Part shown: positions 1 to 13,253 of the stretch, piece by piece | Layout of the letters: every line of letters begins with the position of its first letter | How positions within the stretch are numbered: the first letter of the stretch is position 1 | Source: Numida meleagris | Taxonomy: Eukaryota; Chordata; Aves; Galliformes; Numididae | Assembly (NCBI RefSeq): GCF_002078875.1 | Contig: NC_034414.1 | Span: 34,386,753 to 34,450,752, forward strand | Length of the DNA stretch: 64,000 nucleotides | Reading direction: 5' to 3' | The notes under the pieces: generated by a model | The model's database searches: none | What the model was told of the DNA's origin: nothing | Seen by the model: only the letters and a program-made list of their open reading frames with translations | Made by a program: the position numbers and the translations under genes

Positions 1-1500
1 TCCATCACTTACCATTCACTCAAAGCATAGTGTTGCTATGAGCACCACTTGGATTCCTCCCCCTTTCGTTTTCTTATGTAAAGAAAAGTTGAATGTAAAA
101 TGGAGGAGTACCTGAATCCTGGAATAGGCTATACATGCTGTAGCACCTGTAGCCAATCTTTCTCATAAAGCCTTTCTGTGGTACCTTTTACAGATAACGC
201 CACATCCTTATCATCAGATGAAAAGTATTTCAATGGGGTAAGACAAAGTGCAAGAACTTGTCTTGCCCTTAGTACTCACATTAAGCCATGTCCCCTTACT
301 TCAGCTACCTTCAACTGCATGCTGACATGAACCTCCAGGTCTCCTGCTTCACACTGAAAGCAGTGGCTATCTCCCAGACATTCAGGTTTTGCATAGCTAG
401 CACAGTAGTTCCCCATTATTTTATCCTGTAGCACAATGCGCTGAACCAATTTACATTTAATTTCTCTCCTTAATGAATGCTACTCATAAAAGTATGTCTG
501 TGCTACTCAGCTGGCATCCAGCATATAGGGTGCACCAGGACTGCAATCCAGTATTAGAGGCTACCAGACAGACAGCAGTACAAGAATTACATTTAACAGC
601 AGCACAGAAAATCTAACATTCCCAGCAAAACCTTCTTATATTGTTACCAGTGTCAGCATATCCAGGATAATTCAGCCTTCTTTTTCATCATTCCATCATG
701 AAGTTATGGATGATCAAATACCTGCAGCATGATACTGCGCAAAACGATGCAAACTCATTTAAAGCAGTATGTAAGATTACTTACACAATTATTTCCAACA
801 CAGCATAGGAATATTCCTCTTTCTGCTATTAATATTTGCTTTAAAAAACATCCAGGTCCTTTATCAGCTCATGGTTTTCACATAACTGAAATTAGTAGCA
901 TTAATCTTCTCTTCTGCAATAAAAAATGTGTATCAAATTGCTCAGCGATAGCCTCAATGCCATCAGTATTCCAATTCAAATGCTAAACTAGACTCTCACA
1001 CTGCTGCTTGGACACATTACTCTAGCATGGCTGATTTGTCACTATAGCAGGAAAAATGCTTTTCTTTTGTGCTTTGACTTCTTTTTATGTCAGCTGAAGA
1101 TCACGTTATTGCATTCCATTTTTAATGCTAAGGGGAAAATAGGGCTTGCAGGGAAAACAGCCGTTTTCTTTTTCCTGAAGAGTGCATTAAAAGATCAGCA
1201 ACACAACGAAGCAAAATCACAACAATGCTGTAAGATAACTCTCTGTCTTGTACTTAAAAATGAAAAAGATTAGCACAAATTCATGCCATTATGTTAGCTT
1301 GCTTTTCACAGATCCTGCTAGCTGGGATTTGCATAAAGCAGAACTTCATCTGTGCTTTTCCAGAATCTGACATTCTAAGCCTAACAAAGGCTGCCCACGA
1401 TTTCCAGGTCTTTTTGCCCTTCAAGTAAACTGTAATAAGCAAGGGAAGTTGTACACAAGAGCTCCCGCGTTAGAACCCTACATTCTGTGACAGGCGGAGA

Positions 1501-1519
1501 TTGCCATCTGGTGGTCACT
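1501..1519 (-). promoter_or_regulatory. CTCF-like binding motif
   Basis: Read on the minus strand, the core CCACCAGATGGCA fits the vertebrate CTCF consensus (CCASYAGRKGGCRS) at all but the last position. It sits in otherwise CpG-poor DNA just beside a small GC-richer patch. Only the motif is seen; occupancy is inferred. The motif faces left. Confidence 0.5.
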
Positions 1520-3475
1520 GGCCTATACCTAAAGTCAGGCAAAGGGGATTTCAGCGAGGATCTCTGCAGCAGCTTTTTTTGAGGAAAAGAATATTTTTCT
1601 TCAGTTCGTTCAATAAGCATACTGAAAGCACAGATTAGCATAAATAACTATTTATTTGGAAATGAAGTAAGACTGTTTGGTCACTTATTTGGTCTAGCTG
1701 TGAGTTGGTACGATAGATGGTAGGTGGCATCTACGTGATGCAAAGTTATGTTATTTCAAAGATGAGGACAAATGACAGTGGAATAATACTGCAGAGATTC
1801 TGACACATGTGTGGACATCATACAATCCTGACAAACTTTGACTTTTCTGAGCAGTAGGACAGTGGGCTTGTGTCAGGCAGCTGTAAGTGCCAGGGAGCAG
1901 CACGGCACAGCCAGCCTGTGGACACATGGAAGAATGCAGACACTTCGCACGTTTCTGCATCCCCTTGGTATTTCTCCCCACTGCAGGGCTCTTGGCAGAT
2001 GGTGCCCTGTGCACTGCAGCATGCTCACTCCATGCTGTGGTGTTCCTGTCCTCAGATGGTGATGCATACAAACCCTATTGGCATTACACTCTGGCATGAG
2101 ATATCCCCACTCGCGACTGCTCAGCTCACTCTTCATTTGGGCACAGTGTCTTTTCCACAATGCTGACAAAGACAAGGATGCCAGCTCCCTGCCTCAGAGG
2201 TTAAATAGCCCGTGTAAATGAGGACAGTACAAAAACACCGCACTGCAAACAGCCGCAGCCGACATAGACACACATTCTGTCCTACCAGCTTCGCTCAGGG
2301 CCTCTTGCTAGTCAGGCAGAGAGCACAGCAGCACCGAAGTCACCCCCAACAGCGTGCCTCAGGGCATTTCTCAGAGACCAAGTGGAAGCTAAGCAGGGTA
2401 CAGGGACCTGCTTCACTCCCTGCAGCCCCACAGAGCCACACATAGACACAGTGCACTCGTGCACTGTGCTTTTCTAGCTGTCAGTTCTCTAGTACAGTAG
2501 AAAAAAAGTCTTGAGACAGCATAGGAGCATTTAAATAGGAATACAGATTCTCATACATAAAGGTGGCTACACTGGAATCACAGAAAAAAAATATTTAGCT
2601 TGAAAAGAGTCTGAACAAGGGAACACGATATGAGAGTGGCTGTACACACACAGCAGCAATTTTCTCTGCAGCATTAGCAGTAACTAGCTGGGTCTGGAGA
2701 CACATGGAATGCAGGAGCAACTCCTGGCTCCAAGGTTCCTGCGAGTGCAGCGCACAGCCCCACCACTCAGCCGCCCTCCTGCTCAGCATTGCTCTCTGCG
2801 GAGGAGCTGCAGAGCAGGCTGCAAGAATTGAAAACCAGAAATCACTCTGGTCATTAATTCCGATGTGCGGCAGTTCGCAGCTCAGTGCAGCACTCTGCAT
2901 CACACTGCAGTTTCATAGATACCATCGATACCTTCGTCTGTGTGCAGACACGCATCTGCACAACCCAGAATTTCTGGTTTGCTGTTTGTTTTCTGAGCAA
3001 ACCAGTGTCTGAGGAGAGCACACTCTCTTAAAGCAGTCATCTCCTTACGAAAGTTAAAGGGAATGTTTCAAAATAAAAAATGCTCTGAGCAGTCACTGTC
3101 CTTATTTTTCAACTTCTGAGGAAAAAAACTGTGAAAAATCTATAATCCTTTTCTAAAGAAAATTTCAGTCCATCCTCCATTATGGCTGTGCTGCTTTCTC
3201 TTCCTAATACATTGTTCAAAATTCTTAATACTGCACTGGAACTTGCATTTTCAGTTATTTCTCCATCACTATTCCATCTCTTTCCTAATCAGTATGCTGG
3301 ATGGCTGCGTGTTTAGTGCATATTCCTCAGACTGATTCCTTCTTCCCAGATGAATTGTATAACATTTTTCTACATTAAGCTGCGTTTGCTACCTGGCAGC
3401 CCACTGCTTAAATGATCCAGAATCTTCTGTGTTCAGTTTTGTTTCTACCACCTGTTTTATTTCATCCAGAAAACA

Positions 3476-3518
3476 AATATATATACATATACATATATTT
3501 TTTTATATTTATATATGG
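3476..3518. repeat. AT-rich microsatellite
   Basis: An alternating AT tract with CA interruptions and a run of seven T. It is low-complexity DNA that creates a spurious short open frame through it. Confidence 0.85.
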
Positions 3519-5345
3519 TAAAAATAACAGTAAATATTATAAAATTCATTTTTTAAAAAGGTTTCCACCTGTTTCTGTTTGTTATCCATTCTTCCCCAGA
3601 ATAAATCAGAATGCTGTTTTTCATTAGTAACTAAAATGTATGCTTAGAATTTAATTTCTATGTGATAATTTCACAGACAATTCTGAAGTAAAATAGCGAT
3701 AAATTAATAGTGAGAGAATGTATATCTCTTGGTTTTCCAAATAAGCAATTAGAATCTATAAATAAAGAGTAAGATTATTACGGGCTCATCCTTATGCAAA
3801 TTATATACTGTTTTAGATCTTGCTCACAAGAGGAATGTAGCATTATTTCATAAATATATATCTGACCAGGACTTGCATATTTCAGTGCAGTATCTTTGTG
3901 ACCAAACAGATACAGACAGGACAAAGCGTAAGTCCTGCTCTATATTCATCCCATATGAGGTATCTTTAAAACATGCTTTCACAGACATTTTTATTCTAGA
4001 GGAAAGCAATTTGTATTGTGGCACCTATTGTCTGATTAGACTGAGATTTTTTTAACCCAGCTCATGCACTGCACCTGTGTCTGACTTTCATTTGCAGCAG
4101 TGCAAGTCTTATTTCCACTACCCTCTCAATTTGTAATAATGAGGAAACTTTCTTCTATTTGGGATTTATTGAAGGGCAGAAATAGAGAAAATTCACTCTC
4201 CAACAATTGCACAACAAATTAAGTAACAAACTGCATTAGGGAATATGTATAGCTCCACCAACCAGCCTGAGACCTCTGCTGCCCTGTTTTCAAATGGCCC
4301 TCCAATCTTCTGTTCATTCAGTTGTGTCACAGACTTTTCTCCAGGTGGATGACATTCACTTCTGTGCACCAAAAGGGTGACTGGCCTTCTTAAGACTTAA
4401 CACAAACAGTGCATGAGCACTATTCTGGTCCTCTCCATACCCCTAGAAAGGATGAAGAGTGTTTTAATGACCCAATTTCCTTCAGGCCATTACAAAGGTG
4501 TCTCGCTTTCTTTGAATCTTGCTGTTTTCATTTCTTATCACAAAGCCTTCCCTACAGACATGTTATCACCGGCAAGCGCTGCAGGATGGAGCAGGTCGTA
4601 ATTTCTTACCTTTATGCTCCCTGCTTTAATCAGAATGGCATTTATATAAACCTCTCCTACCAGAATTTATCCTGCCTTTCCGAAGTTCTCAGATCTATAG
4701 GCTGAATCACTCTGAATGCAGTGCAAGGTGTCGTGCATCCCCTTACATCCTGCATAGTCTTGCAGAAAGCTCATCACTGGTATGAGTCCACACCACTGTG
4801 GCAGTCATTGTAACCAGCAGAGACCCCAATCTGCACACAAGGCCAGTCCTATGTGTCCCTTCCTATATGACCCTCCCTTTGTGCAGCAGCCCAGGAACCA
4901 CGCAGGTTCTGGTCACAGCCTAGCAGCTCTACTTCTATTTGTGCTTCTCCTACAGTGGTGGTACTGGATGCCCCCCCAGCTATTGTTAGGCTTTGAGATG
5001 TCACCTACCAACCTACACTGCAGCTCCCATTACTGCAGTGTATACTGCAGTGTTTGCTGTCTTTATCCCCACGTTTTTCTAAGATGGGAAAATAAAGGAA
5101 AGAGGGGAACACAAAGAAAGAAATAATAACACTACCACACAGAGGTTTCTGGCAGAACAAGAGAGGGTCCGGCATTTTAAATCAGCATCCACCTCATTTC
5201 TTTCTACCTCTCAACACTGTCTGCAGCACAAATCACTTAGTTCTACAAAGAACACATGAGGATTAAAAAACCATAGAAAAATATATGCCTCTGTGTGAAT
5301 GGCATGGAGATTAGGGGCTGACTTGCTTCTGAAGGGACTGAGTTT

Positions 5346-5420
5346 CAGCTGGTATAAACTGGCCCAATTTTATTGACATCAGTGAAGCTGCATTGTTTAC
5401 AGCAGCTTAGGATCTAGCTC
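5346..5420. repeat. Ancient amniote interspersed repeat fragment
   Basis: The block starts cagctggtataaact, has a centre tattgacatcagtgaagctg, and ends cagcttaggatct. This order matches a very old, partly palindromic repeat that I know from turtle, crocodile and bird genomes: a cagctggtgtaaa arm, then a 'gaagtcaatggagct' centre, then an opposite arm. The two arms are imperfect inverted complements, which suggests a non-autonomous DNA transposon. The family name was not verified. Confidence 0.45.
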
Positions 5421-8400
5421 GGAGGCTTCAGCAACTCAACACTTCCAGCAAAATAAAAAGAAGGCTGTCAAAACACTTGTTTATGGCTTAAAAATAATGA
5501 ATGGGATCCCACAAGGTTCTAGGTAGCAATTTGTTAAGCTATGAGGGCAAGACCTAGGGGCAAATCCAGAGCTGAAAAGCATTGCCATCCAAAGATTGCT
5601 AGTACATCAAATAAGCTACCTAGCAACACAAACAGACTCCTTGGTGCTAATGAATTTAAACACAGCATAGATACATTACCACCTATGGCTTCTTCCCTCC
5701 AAATCACCTGGCTGAGCTCAATAAAATGAAGACAACAAATGTTTCTATATCTGGAGCTGCATCCAGTGTGTGGTGTTTTATCATTTTACCCTGAAGTTCA
5801 TTGCAAACTGTGCCTACTGATTTACTTACAGAATTTCTTCCTCTGAGAACAGGATCCCCTTCTCAGTCTTTTTACCTCACTTGTGCTCTGCACTGCACCA
5901 CCAGCTTTGACGTGCAGTAGTATGTTGGTGGAAAGAGAGAAAAAGGAGGAAACCTACAAGAAATCATTTTTATTCTGACCTGAGATTGTAAAACTTAGGG
6001 AGCATTCTGGCACTATGTAAGGTTAATGTTACAACAAATAGCTTATCACAGCAGCAAGTGTAAAGCACTATCTTCTTTCTGTCTGTGCACTGAGTGGGCT
6101 GAGAGTTTTTATTTCATACTTCATTTACACCTTTCTGAGTGATGCCATAGAGATGGCAGAAGTTTCATCTCCTCCCGCTCATGCAGCAGCACAAATATGT
6201 GTAGCAGCAGCAGTCCACATCGCTCACAGGAAGCGGGGGCCTGATGCCGATCACAAGTTCAAAACTCCTCCTCCTGAGTGACATTCTGAGATGGTAGCAA
6301 ATATCTTCTATTTTCTTATTAATTCTTGCTGCAGAGCTAACAGCTGACTGGAAAGCAACTTGAGAATTTTAATCACATAAGCTAAAAAACACTGAGGTTT
6401 TCCTCACAAGCTCTTCACAGTGAGAAATGAGAGAGAAAATTAAACAAAATCTGTTTAGGAAAATGCTGAAATGAAGAGGACAAGCATTTGTATGTAAGGA
6501 CAGTCTTAAGCAAGCAGAAAAAGGTAAAGTTGTATATCTTTTGTTTATCACTATCAATTCACTGAAAGTACTGCAAAGTCTAACCGCATTTGAAAATATA
6601 GAAACTTTCCAGAGGACTGAGAGAAAACTCAAATAAATAAGGTCAGAGGACTGCTAAGAGCAGCCAGTACTGCTCAGGGGAAGTAAACATTCACATCTCA
6701 GGTCCTGAGCAAGCCCAAGAGGTCTGACAGGCGCTCAAGGCCATGGCTTTGGCTGACAATTCCAAAGGCAGCCAGTAAATCAAACAGATGTAATGAAAGG
6801 ACACTGCTCTAACGCTGAGCCACTCATAGGTCTGAAACTTTCACAAAGCAAGCCAGATGGCCCAGCAGGTTAGTAATGAACTCAGAACTAGTCTGAAACT
6901 ACTTAATGTTGGTAAGTGACCAAGGACTTCTGCCAGCTCCCATGCGTTCCACATTTGGCCGCAGTCCCATTTGTCCATTAGTACAGATCAACTTCTCACA
7001 ATACACCAGAGCAAACTCCATCAACTAACACTTTGCTAGCAGTCTCACTGAAGAGGCCAACAGCTGAATCTGCATATTTTCTGAATAACTCTGACTGCCA
7101 TATCCTGTCTACATGAAATATTTTTAGCAAAACTTTCATGCTACCATGCAACAACAGTAGAGGGGAGCACAACAGGACTACCATTCCAAACACGTGTGTC
7201 AGTGAACCTTGTCTGCTACGAGCAGGAGGGCTGACATATAGGTCTGTGAACACTGCAGTGAAATGATGTTTGTACAGATGAATAGTAGAGACACAATCTC
7301 TGTGAACATTTTGGTGACTGCCATGAGTAGAATGCCAATAAAAACTTCAGTGTTTGCATGAAATGATTATCCATGCACACAAATAGTATTTTCTAGGTAA
7401 AAATAATTGTATTTTAGTTAAATTTTCTCTCTAAACCTTTTATTTGGTCTAAATTCACTTAAAAAAGAAAGTGGTTTAATTGCAAACACTACAATTTCCT
7501 AACTTTAAAAATGTCAGCGTGTGTTTTGTCTATTTAAAAGCATTTTTTTCTAACAATTCCTTCTGTTGGGAAATTCATTGAAACTGATTCTGGACATTAA
7601 GTTCTAATTTCTACAATAATTTTGGGGGGGAAAAATGTGACCATAATATTACCAGCTCAGTACTGGCCACATAAGCAAATTTTGTTGCCCTTCCAAATTA
7701 TAGCTGAAGTACATCTACAAGCTACTGCAAGTGAGCGTGTCTGATAAATAACAGAATGAAGAAGCTACAGAGAATCAGAGAATGCCAGATTCCTGGGAAA
7801 CATGCTGCAGTCCTAAGAGTCCTAAGTTTAGCCTTCAGAACACAACATTCTTAATCACTCCATCATATTCATAACACCTTTTTTTTTTTTTTTTCAAAAA
7901 AACTCATTAAATAGTTCATTTGCAGCATTCTTTTTTGCAGATTGCCAGGACCTACATGTGCTCAGGAATACCCTGTGTGTGCTGCACAGACAGCCACATT
8001 TCTTTCATGTGTACAGTGAGAGGCCCAATAGCTGCTTTGATATACAGAGCTTGATGACAAAGCATCTCGCTTGTAAAGGAGTCCTGCTGCACTTTAAGCT
8101 GCATGCATGAAAATGCCCTAGAACTTGAACTGCTTAAATCAAAGCCAGCCAGCTGACAAATCCAGCACAGAACCAGCAAAAGTGGGTTGCATATTAGTGA
8201 AAATTTGAGAGGCTGATACATCACCATGCAGAATCAGTCCAGCTCTAACGCTTACAAAGAATCATCAGAATTCCACAGGCTAAGAATGGAAAAATCCTAT
8301 TGACATGATGGAAAAATCCTATTGATATGTATCCTGTGGGTTTAGAAACAGAAGCTGCTGCTCAGATAAAACCGTCTTTGCCTCCAGAGCTGTTAGGGAT

Positions 8401-9509
8401 TTCATCCCACTCATTGCACCCACCAAAACCAACCTGCAGTGGCTCTCATGGGAGCATGCAGAATGCTTGACAATTAAAGAAGCAACAGCCTAGTGACAGC
8501 AAATGGCAGCCGGTCACATGCCAGGGCAGGGACAGGCTAGGAGAGGAATTTCACATAAACTCACCAGGGAGAAGAATTCAAAGTGGACTTGAGGGCAGCG
8601 AGGACAGGAAGCTTGGGCCACTGAGTGAATTGAAACAGAAAAACACAGGTAAATCAGGAAAGGGAAAAATCTGTGTTTAAAACACCATAAAACATTTCAG
8701 TTGGTGTCTGGTGTAGAAAATCACTGTTATACTCCTATAAATCTTCAGCCTTTTCAGAAATATTGATAACAGCAAGCATTTTGGAGTTCGATATTTTTAC
8801 ATAGAGAGTACAAAAAAACCCTTGAAAAGCAGGGTCATAAGCACCCTGGATTACGCACACAGAATGTACAGTCCTGTAACTCTCCCAGATGCTAAGGACA
8901 CAGTCAAATGCAGAGCTGAATGTCCAAAGGTTTAGGCTACTGAATTTATACAAAAATTGATAGTGAGTACGCCAGAGTTGCCTTTCATTTTCAAATCCTT
9001 CTATGTATGTTAGCTGTAAATAAGAGCTTTTGGACATTTTCACATTACTACAAATGCATTTGGAAAGGTGTTAGCTGATATTCCTGATGTTCCCAGATCC
9101 AAGTCCTTTCAGAACTATTCTCCTTTCTCCTTCCAGTGTAAGATCAATGGGAACATAGAGGATAGGTTTACCTTACAACACACACTAACAGCCACCAATT
9201 AATTTGTCAGGCAAAGTGACAGGGAAGGATGCTGCAAAGTCACTGAGGAGCTGATAAGATTTGAGAAACAAAGAGCAAATATCATGGGCAAGAGGGATCT
9301 ACTGAAGTAGAAGTAATCACAAGTATATTTGACATCATTGCCAACATTTGGCAAGATAAATCCACCACTCTAATTTATTCCGCCTGTGATCCTTTTTGGT
9401 CTTCCTATGTATTTGTACCCTCTCCTCATCCTTACCCCATTCCAAATAAAACTAAAAAGCAGAAGTAGCAAAGTTCTAGTAGCTGCAATTGATTTTGGAA
9501 GCATGGGAA
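5421..9509. other. AT-rich non-coding stretch
   Basis: No gene is recognisable. It contains a 16-T homopolymer at 7879-7894, a short G run near 7623, and a tandem duplication near 8.3 kb. Open frames at 6369-6632, 7952-8227 and 8735-9043 on the minus strand have no recognisable domain and no plausible splice or promoter context. Confidence 0.6.
8286..8328. repeat. Two-copy tandem duplication (~21 bp)
   Basis: The unit atggaaaaatcctattgaNatg occurs twice back to back, differing by one C/T change. It is probably a slippage or local duplication event. Confidence 0.8.
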
Positions 9510-9510
9510 A

Positions 9511-9967
9511 TCATAGAATCATAAAAACATTAAGGTCAGAAAAGACCTCTAAGATCATCTAGTTCAACCGTCCACCTACCACAAATATTTCCCACTAAAA
9601 CATAATCCTTAGTACTACATCTGCACATTTCTTGAACATTTCCAGGAACAGTGACTCCACCACCACCCTGGGAAGCCCATTCCAGCACCTGACCACTCTT
9701 TTGGAGAATAAGTTTTTCCTAATATCCAAACTGAGCATTCTCTGTTGCAACTGGAGGCCATTCCCTCTTGTTCTATCTCTACTCATGCAGGAGAAGAGGC
9801 CAAACCCCACCTGGCCACAACCTCCTTTCAGGTAGTTGGAGAGGGCAATAAGGTCTCCCCTGAGTCTCCTCTTCTCCAGACTAAACTATCCCAGTTTCCT
9901 CAGCCCTTTCTCTTAAGATTTTTGTCCAATACCCTCACCAGCTTCGTTCCCCTTCTCTGGAAAGGGC
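9511..9967 (-). mobile_element. CR1 LINE 3' fragment
   Basis: The left edge (tcatagaatcat) is the reverse complement of the CR1 3' terminus, so the element lies on the minus strand. Reading leftwards on that strand, the line order is the CR1 C-terminal reverse-transcriptase region and then the 3' UTR. On the plus strand this appears as 'gaccactctttt...', 'cttcctaatatccaaact' and 'ggagaagaggccaaacccc'. It is 5'-truncated, as is usual for CR1, and retains no intact ORF. The right boundary is soft, because similarity fades after 'cgttccccttctctgga'. Confidence 0.93.
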
Positions 9968-10580
9968 AGAATGAATTACTTGTACTGCAAAGACAAATGC
10001 CTGCTTGCACACATGGCAAAAGGTGCCTGATATTACTTGACTTTAAAGTTGTCAGCTCCCTACACCAGCTGAGGTAACCCACTGTTGCCACTACTGAAAC
10101 ATACCATCTACCACCTCACTGTGCACACATCCACTGTTTGGTCTCCATAAATGTTCAGCAAGCACTGATGAATGTAAATGGACGCCAAAACAGGAAGCAT
10201 TACTTTTGGAGTATATAGCACTGAAAACATCAATTATATAATTGTGTGTACAGATTACTTAAAAAAAATGCCTTGACAGAAACAGGCATTTTGCAATGAA
10301 AATGTTCAGTTTATTCCAAAGCCATTTTTATCATCAATAACAACAAAGCTCCAAGAAGATGTTGTGAACAGCTAGTTTTGTCTAATTATCACCTCTTCCC
10401 ACACCCAAGAACAGCCAGCAATGGCTGGGAATGAGATCTAAAGTTACGATGTCGCCATCTGTGCCAGAAAAAAATTGTTTCAGAATGTATTAATCAGAAT
10501 TGGAATAGCTGTAAATTAGCTGTATGTTTATAATTCCTCTGTAGTATTTCATAGTACTGAACTGAAAAGCACCTACTTAA

Positions 10581-10600
10581 ATATATACATGTATATATAT
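10581..10600. repeat. Short AT microsatellite with perfect palindrome
   Basis: Bases 10581-10598 form an 18-bp perfect palindrome centred on acatgt, within an AT tract. It could extrude as a cruciform, but simple slippage explains it. Confidence 0.8.
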
Positions 10601-11712
10601 GTGCACATACTGTCTAAATAACACAAACAGATACAGCTCTTGCTTCTCCTGTCAGCTCTTAACAGATTTGAAATGAGAAAATACACAAAGAAGAACAATG
10701 CAGTAAAGCTAAGCATGATGACCTGCTTTCAATTTACAAAAGAATGGGATGTCTACTATTTTTTTAAATCAGTGACTTTCTTTTCTTGTAAAATGTCTTT
10801 TTCCTATATAATCTTAAAAGAGATACTCGTGGCACAAACTGCTTAAAAACACAGCTAGTGCCCTGGAATGCAATTTTAAGAGCACTGCATAAAACATTTC
10901 TTCCATCTTTCTAATAATAATTTTCTGAAAGTTACCACTAGAAAAAGAACAATTATGTACATTTTAAAGGCATTTGTAAGAATACTATTTATCAAAGTCT
11001 AGATGGATCCACATGTTCCTCTAAATGCTAGATTTAGCCTTTGGATCTTTGATTTAGCTGACAGATGTGTATAATCTCAAACTATTGGTTAAATATCTCT
11101 TTGGATATCTGTCAAAACTAATCCAATGGAGAGAACAAATTCAGTTCACTAAAGTTTCCTCCAGATCTGGGTAGTCGGAGTGGCAGCTTATGGTGGATAC
11201 AAATCATTTCTTTAGTTAAACTTTATTCCTCTTTCTTGATTCAGAAACCAGTTCTGTTTTATTCCAGAGGTCATCAGTGTCACCAAATGTTTGGGTTTAG
11301 AATTACACCTTTAAGGGCTTTGTTTATAAGAATCTAAAATAGAGCTTAGCCCATAATATTTACCTTTTCTTGTTCAAACAACTGTGAGGCTGGATAAATA
11401 ACAATTTTGAAGCAACATAATCAGTGAAGTATAACAGAGTAAACGATGCAAAGCAACAGTTATATGGAAGAGCCACGTAGTGGGAGATGACAAGGTATTT
11501 TGTTCTGTGACAATCAGATTATAATAACTCTGAAGATTGTAATGGTTTATTTTGTTCCCTGCTAAGGTTCAGATTTCAAAAACATAAACTCACATGGAAG
11601 ACTGTTTGTGCATGAAAGCAAATTTTGTACATGATTATGCTCACATCAAAAAATAATTAACATAAAGCAATCCCCTTGTCAGTCATTGAAGTGCTGCTTA
11701 AAATTAGTAGTC

Positions 11713-11756
11713 AAAAACAAAACAAAACAAAAAAACAGAAGGCTTTTTTTTTTTTT
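11713..11756. repeat. AAAAC repeat followed by poly-T
   Basis: A run of AAAAC units (11713-11736) is followed after seven bases by 13 T. This is low-complexity DNA. The A-rich and T-rich arms could pair. Confidence 0.8.
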
Positions 11757-13248
11757 GAAGCAATGATTTTCATATTAAATCTAAGAAAAATAATGATTAT
11801 AAATTAAAACTTCAGTTGTAACACAAAAAAGGCTTCATCTTCACTGAGGATTGAAGTAACGTTGTTTGCAGCTTAAGCCTTCCCAGGGGGTGCCCAGGCT
11901 TTCTTTGTTTTGGTTCAGAATTCCAGTGCTCAAACGCAACAAGCACGCTCCAGCAGGATAAATAGTTATTTACCTGCCAGTGGAGGGCAAGCTGAAGGCT
12001 ACTTGTAGTGAAGGAAACTGGGGACTGAGGCTGACCCTACAGCAACATCAGGGAAAGATCCCCCCAGCTTCCAGCTCGTACTCCAAGACAGGAGCCTACA
12101 CAAAAAGAAAGGGCCTAGACTCAGCTTCAGTCCTTGGAATTTATGATGGATGAATTCAGGAAACCTTGTTCCGGCAAACACAGAGATTATTATAATAATG
12201 AAACAAAAATGCCTTTTCCTGAGGTGGCACACCTCAGGTTAAGGTCTTCCCTCTAACACTGTTCCCTACTTCCTAATACTATAATGTACATGTACTCATA
12301 AAGAAGCATATAAAAAAAAAATCATACTTCTGTAAATCTCTGAAGCAAACCCACTTCTACCAAGTCTCCTCTATTCTGCTGCCGGCTGAGCAACAACCAA
12401 CAATCAATCTCCTCATCAGTGGTGGATCCAGGGTAGAACAGACCTCCTGCTATCAGCAGAACTTTGAAACAAATATTCATCTTTTAAAGAGAGAAAATAA
12501 ATGACTTTAGAATGTTTTTCATGAGCCAAGCTCAGTGTGTCATCCAACTCTTATAAAAATGGGATGTTTCTACACAATTACTTGCACTCCGGACTCCGTT
12601 GCTTCCTTTAATAATCAATGCCTCCCACTCTCAGATGTTTGCATAAGTTCTTCAGCCTCCTTTCTAGACTGTAAAAATTACATGTGTGGATATGTAGGAG
12701 TATACATATACATACAGGACAAAAATGTTTATTCAGAATAAATGATTTGGCTCTAAAGGAAATGAATTGGCTGGATGCCAAAAGAATGATCCCTTGAGAA
12801 AAGAGAATGGGAGGGAAATGCCTTTTTTCAAGCATTATTTCTCAAAGTTCTTATGCCTTGCTTAAGTAGTAAAGAACAAAATGTCTCAGCCATACTTCCA
12901 TTAAACTAGTAGAAACACTCATATAATAATAGGCAGCACTTCAATTTCCCAAGCAGCTCCACAGAGAATTACCTTAATCTCATTTTGAGAAGTCACATCA
13001 TCTAAAAAAGCCAAGAACTTCTAGAAAAATGGGGGCATGCAAGGGGTCCTCACAACACTTTTGCCAACATTCATCCTCAGTATGATTTCCAGGTACCGCT
13101 GTGTATGTGAACTACTCAAAGAGACACTTCTATCTCTGACACCAGGTCCTGAAGCATTACGTAAGCACTCATCCAGTTCCCAGAGTTCGTGCAGACAGTT
13201 TGCTTGTAGACCTAAGCCATATAAAACAGAACTGAAACTGCCATCTGA

Positions 13249-13253
13249 AATCC
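13249..13253. repeat. Target-site duplication (left copy)
   Basis: The pentamer aatcc directly abuts the LTR and recurs at 13783-13787 on the other side. A 5-bp duplication is usual for ERVL-type (class III) integrations and differs from the 6 bp of alpharetroviruses. Confidence 0.85.

Larger units (their letters stand above)
1..5345. other. AT-rich non-coding stretch
   Basis: No coding exon is recognisable. CpG is scarce (6 in the first 1,020 bases by eye), as in methylated bulk vertebrate DNA. Open frames on both strands are short and overlap one another, notably around 1750-2200 and 2600-3000, where GC is slightly higher and stops are rarer. I see nothing conserved in them. The stretch holds one CTCF-like motif near 1.5 kb and an AT microsatellite near 3.5 kb. 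An intron or intergenic flank are equally possible. Confidence 0.6.
9968..13248. other. AT-rich non-coding stretch between CR1 and LTR
   Basis: No gene is recognisable. It holds an AT palindrome near 10.58 kb, an AAAAC/poly-T low-complexity stretch near 11.7 kb, and a weak, mismatched CTCF-like word at 10450-10466. Several short open frames are present without supporting signals. Confidence 0.6.

Noticed and set aside
10450..10466. CTCF-like word gtcgccatctgtgcc
   Set aside because: Several core mismatches, so too weak to list as a site.
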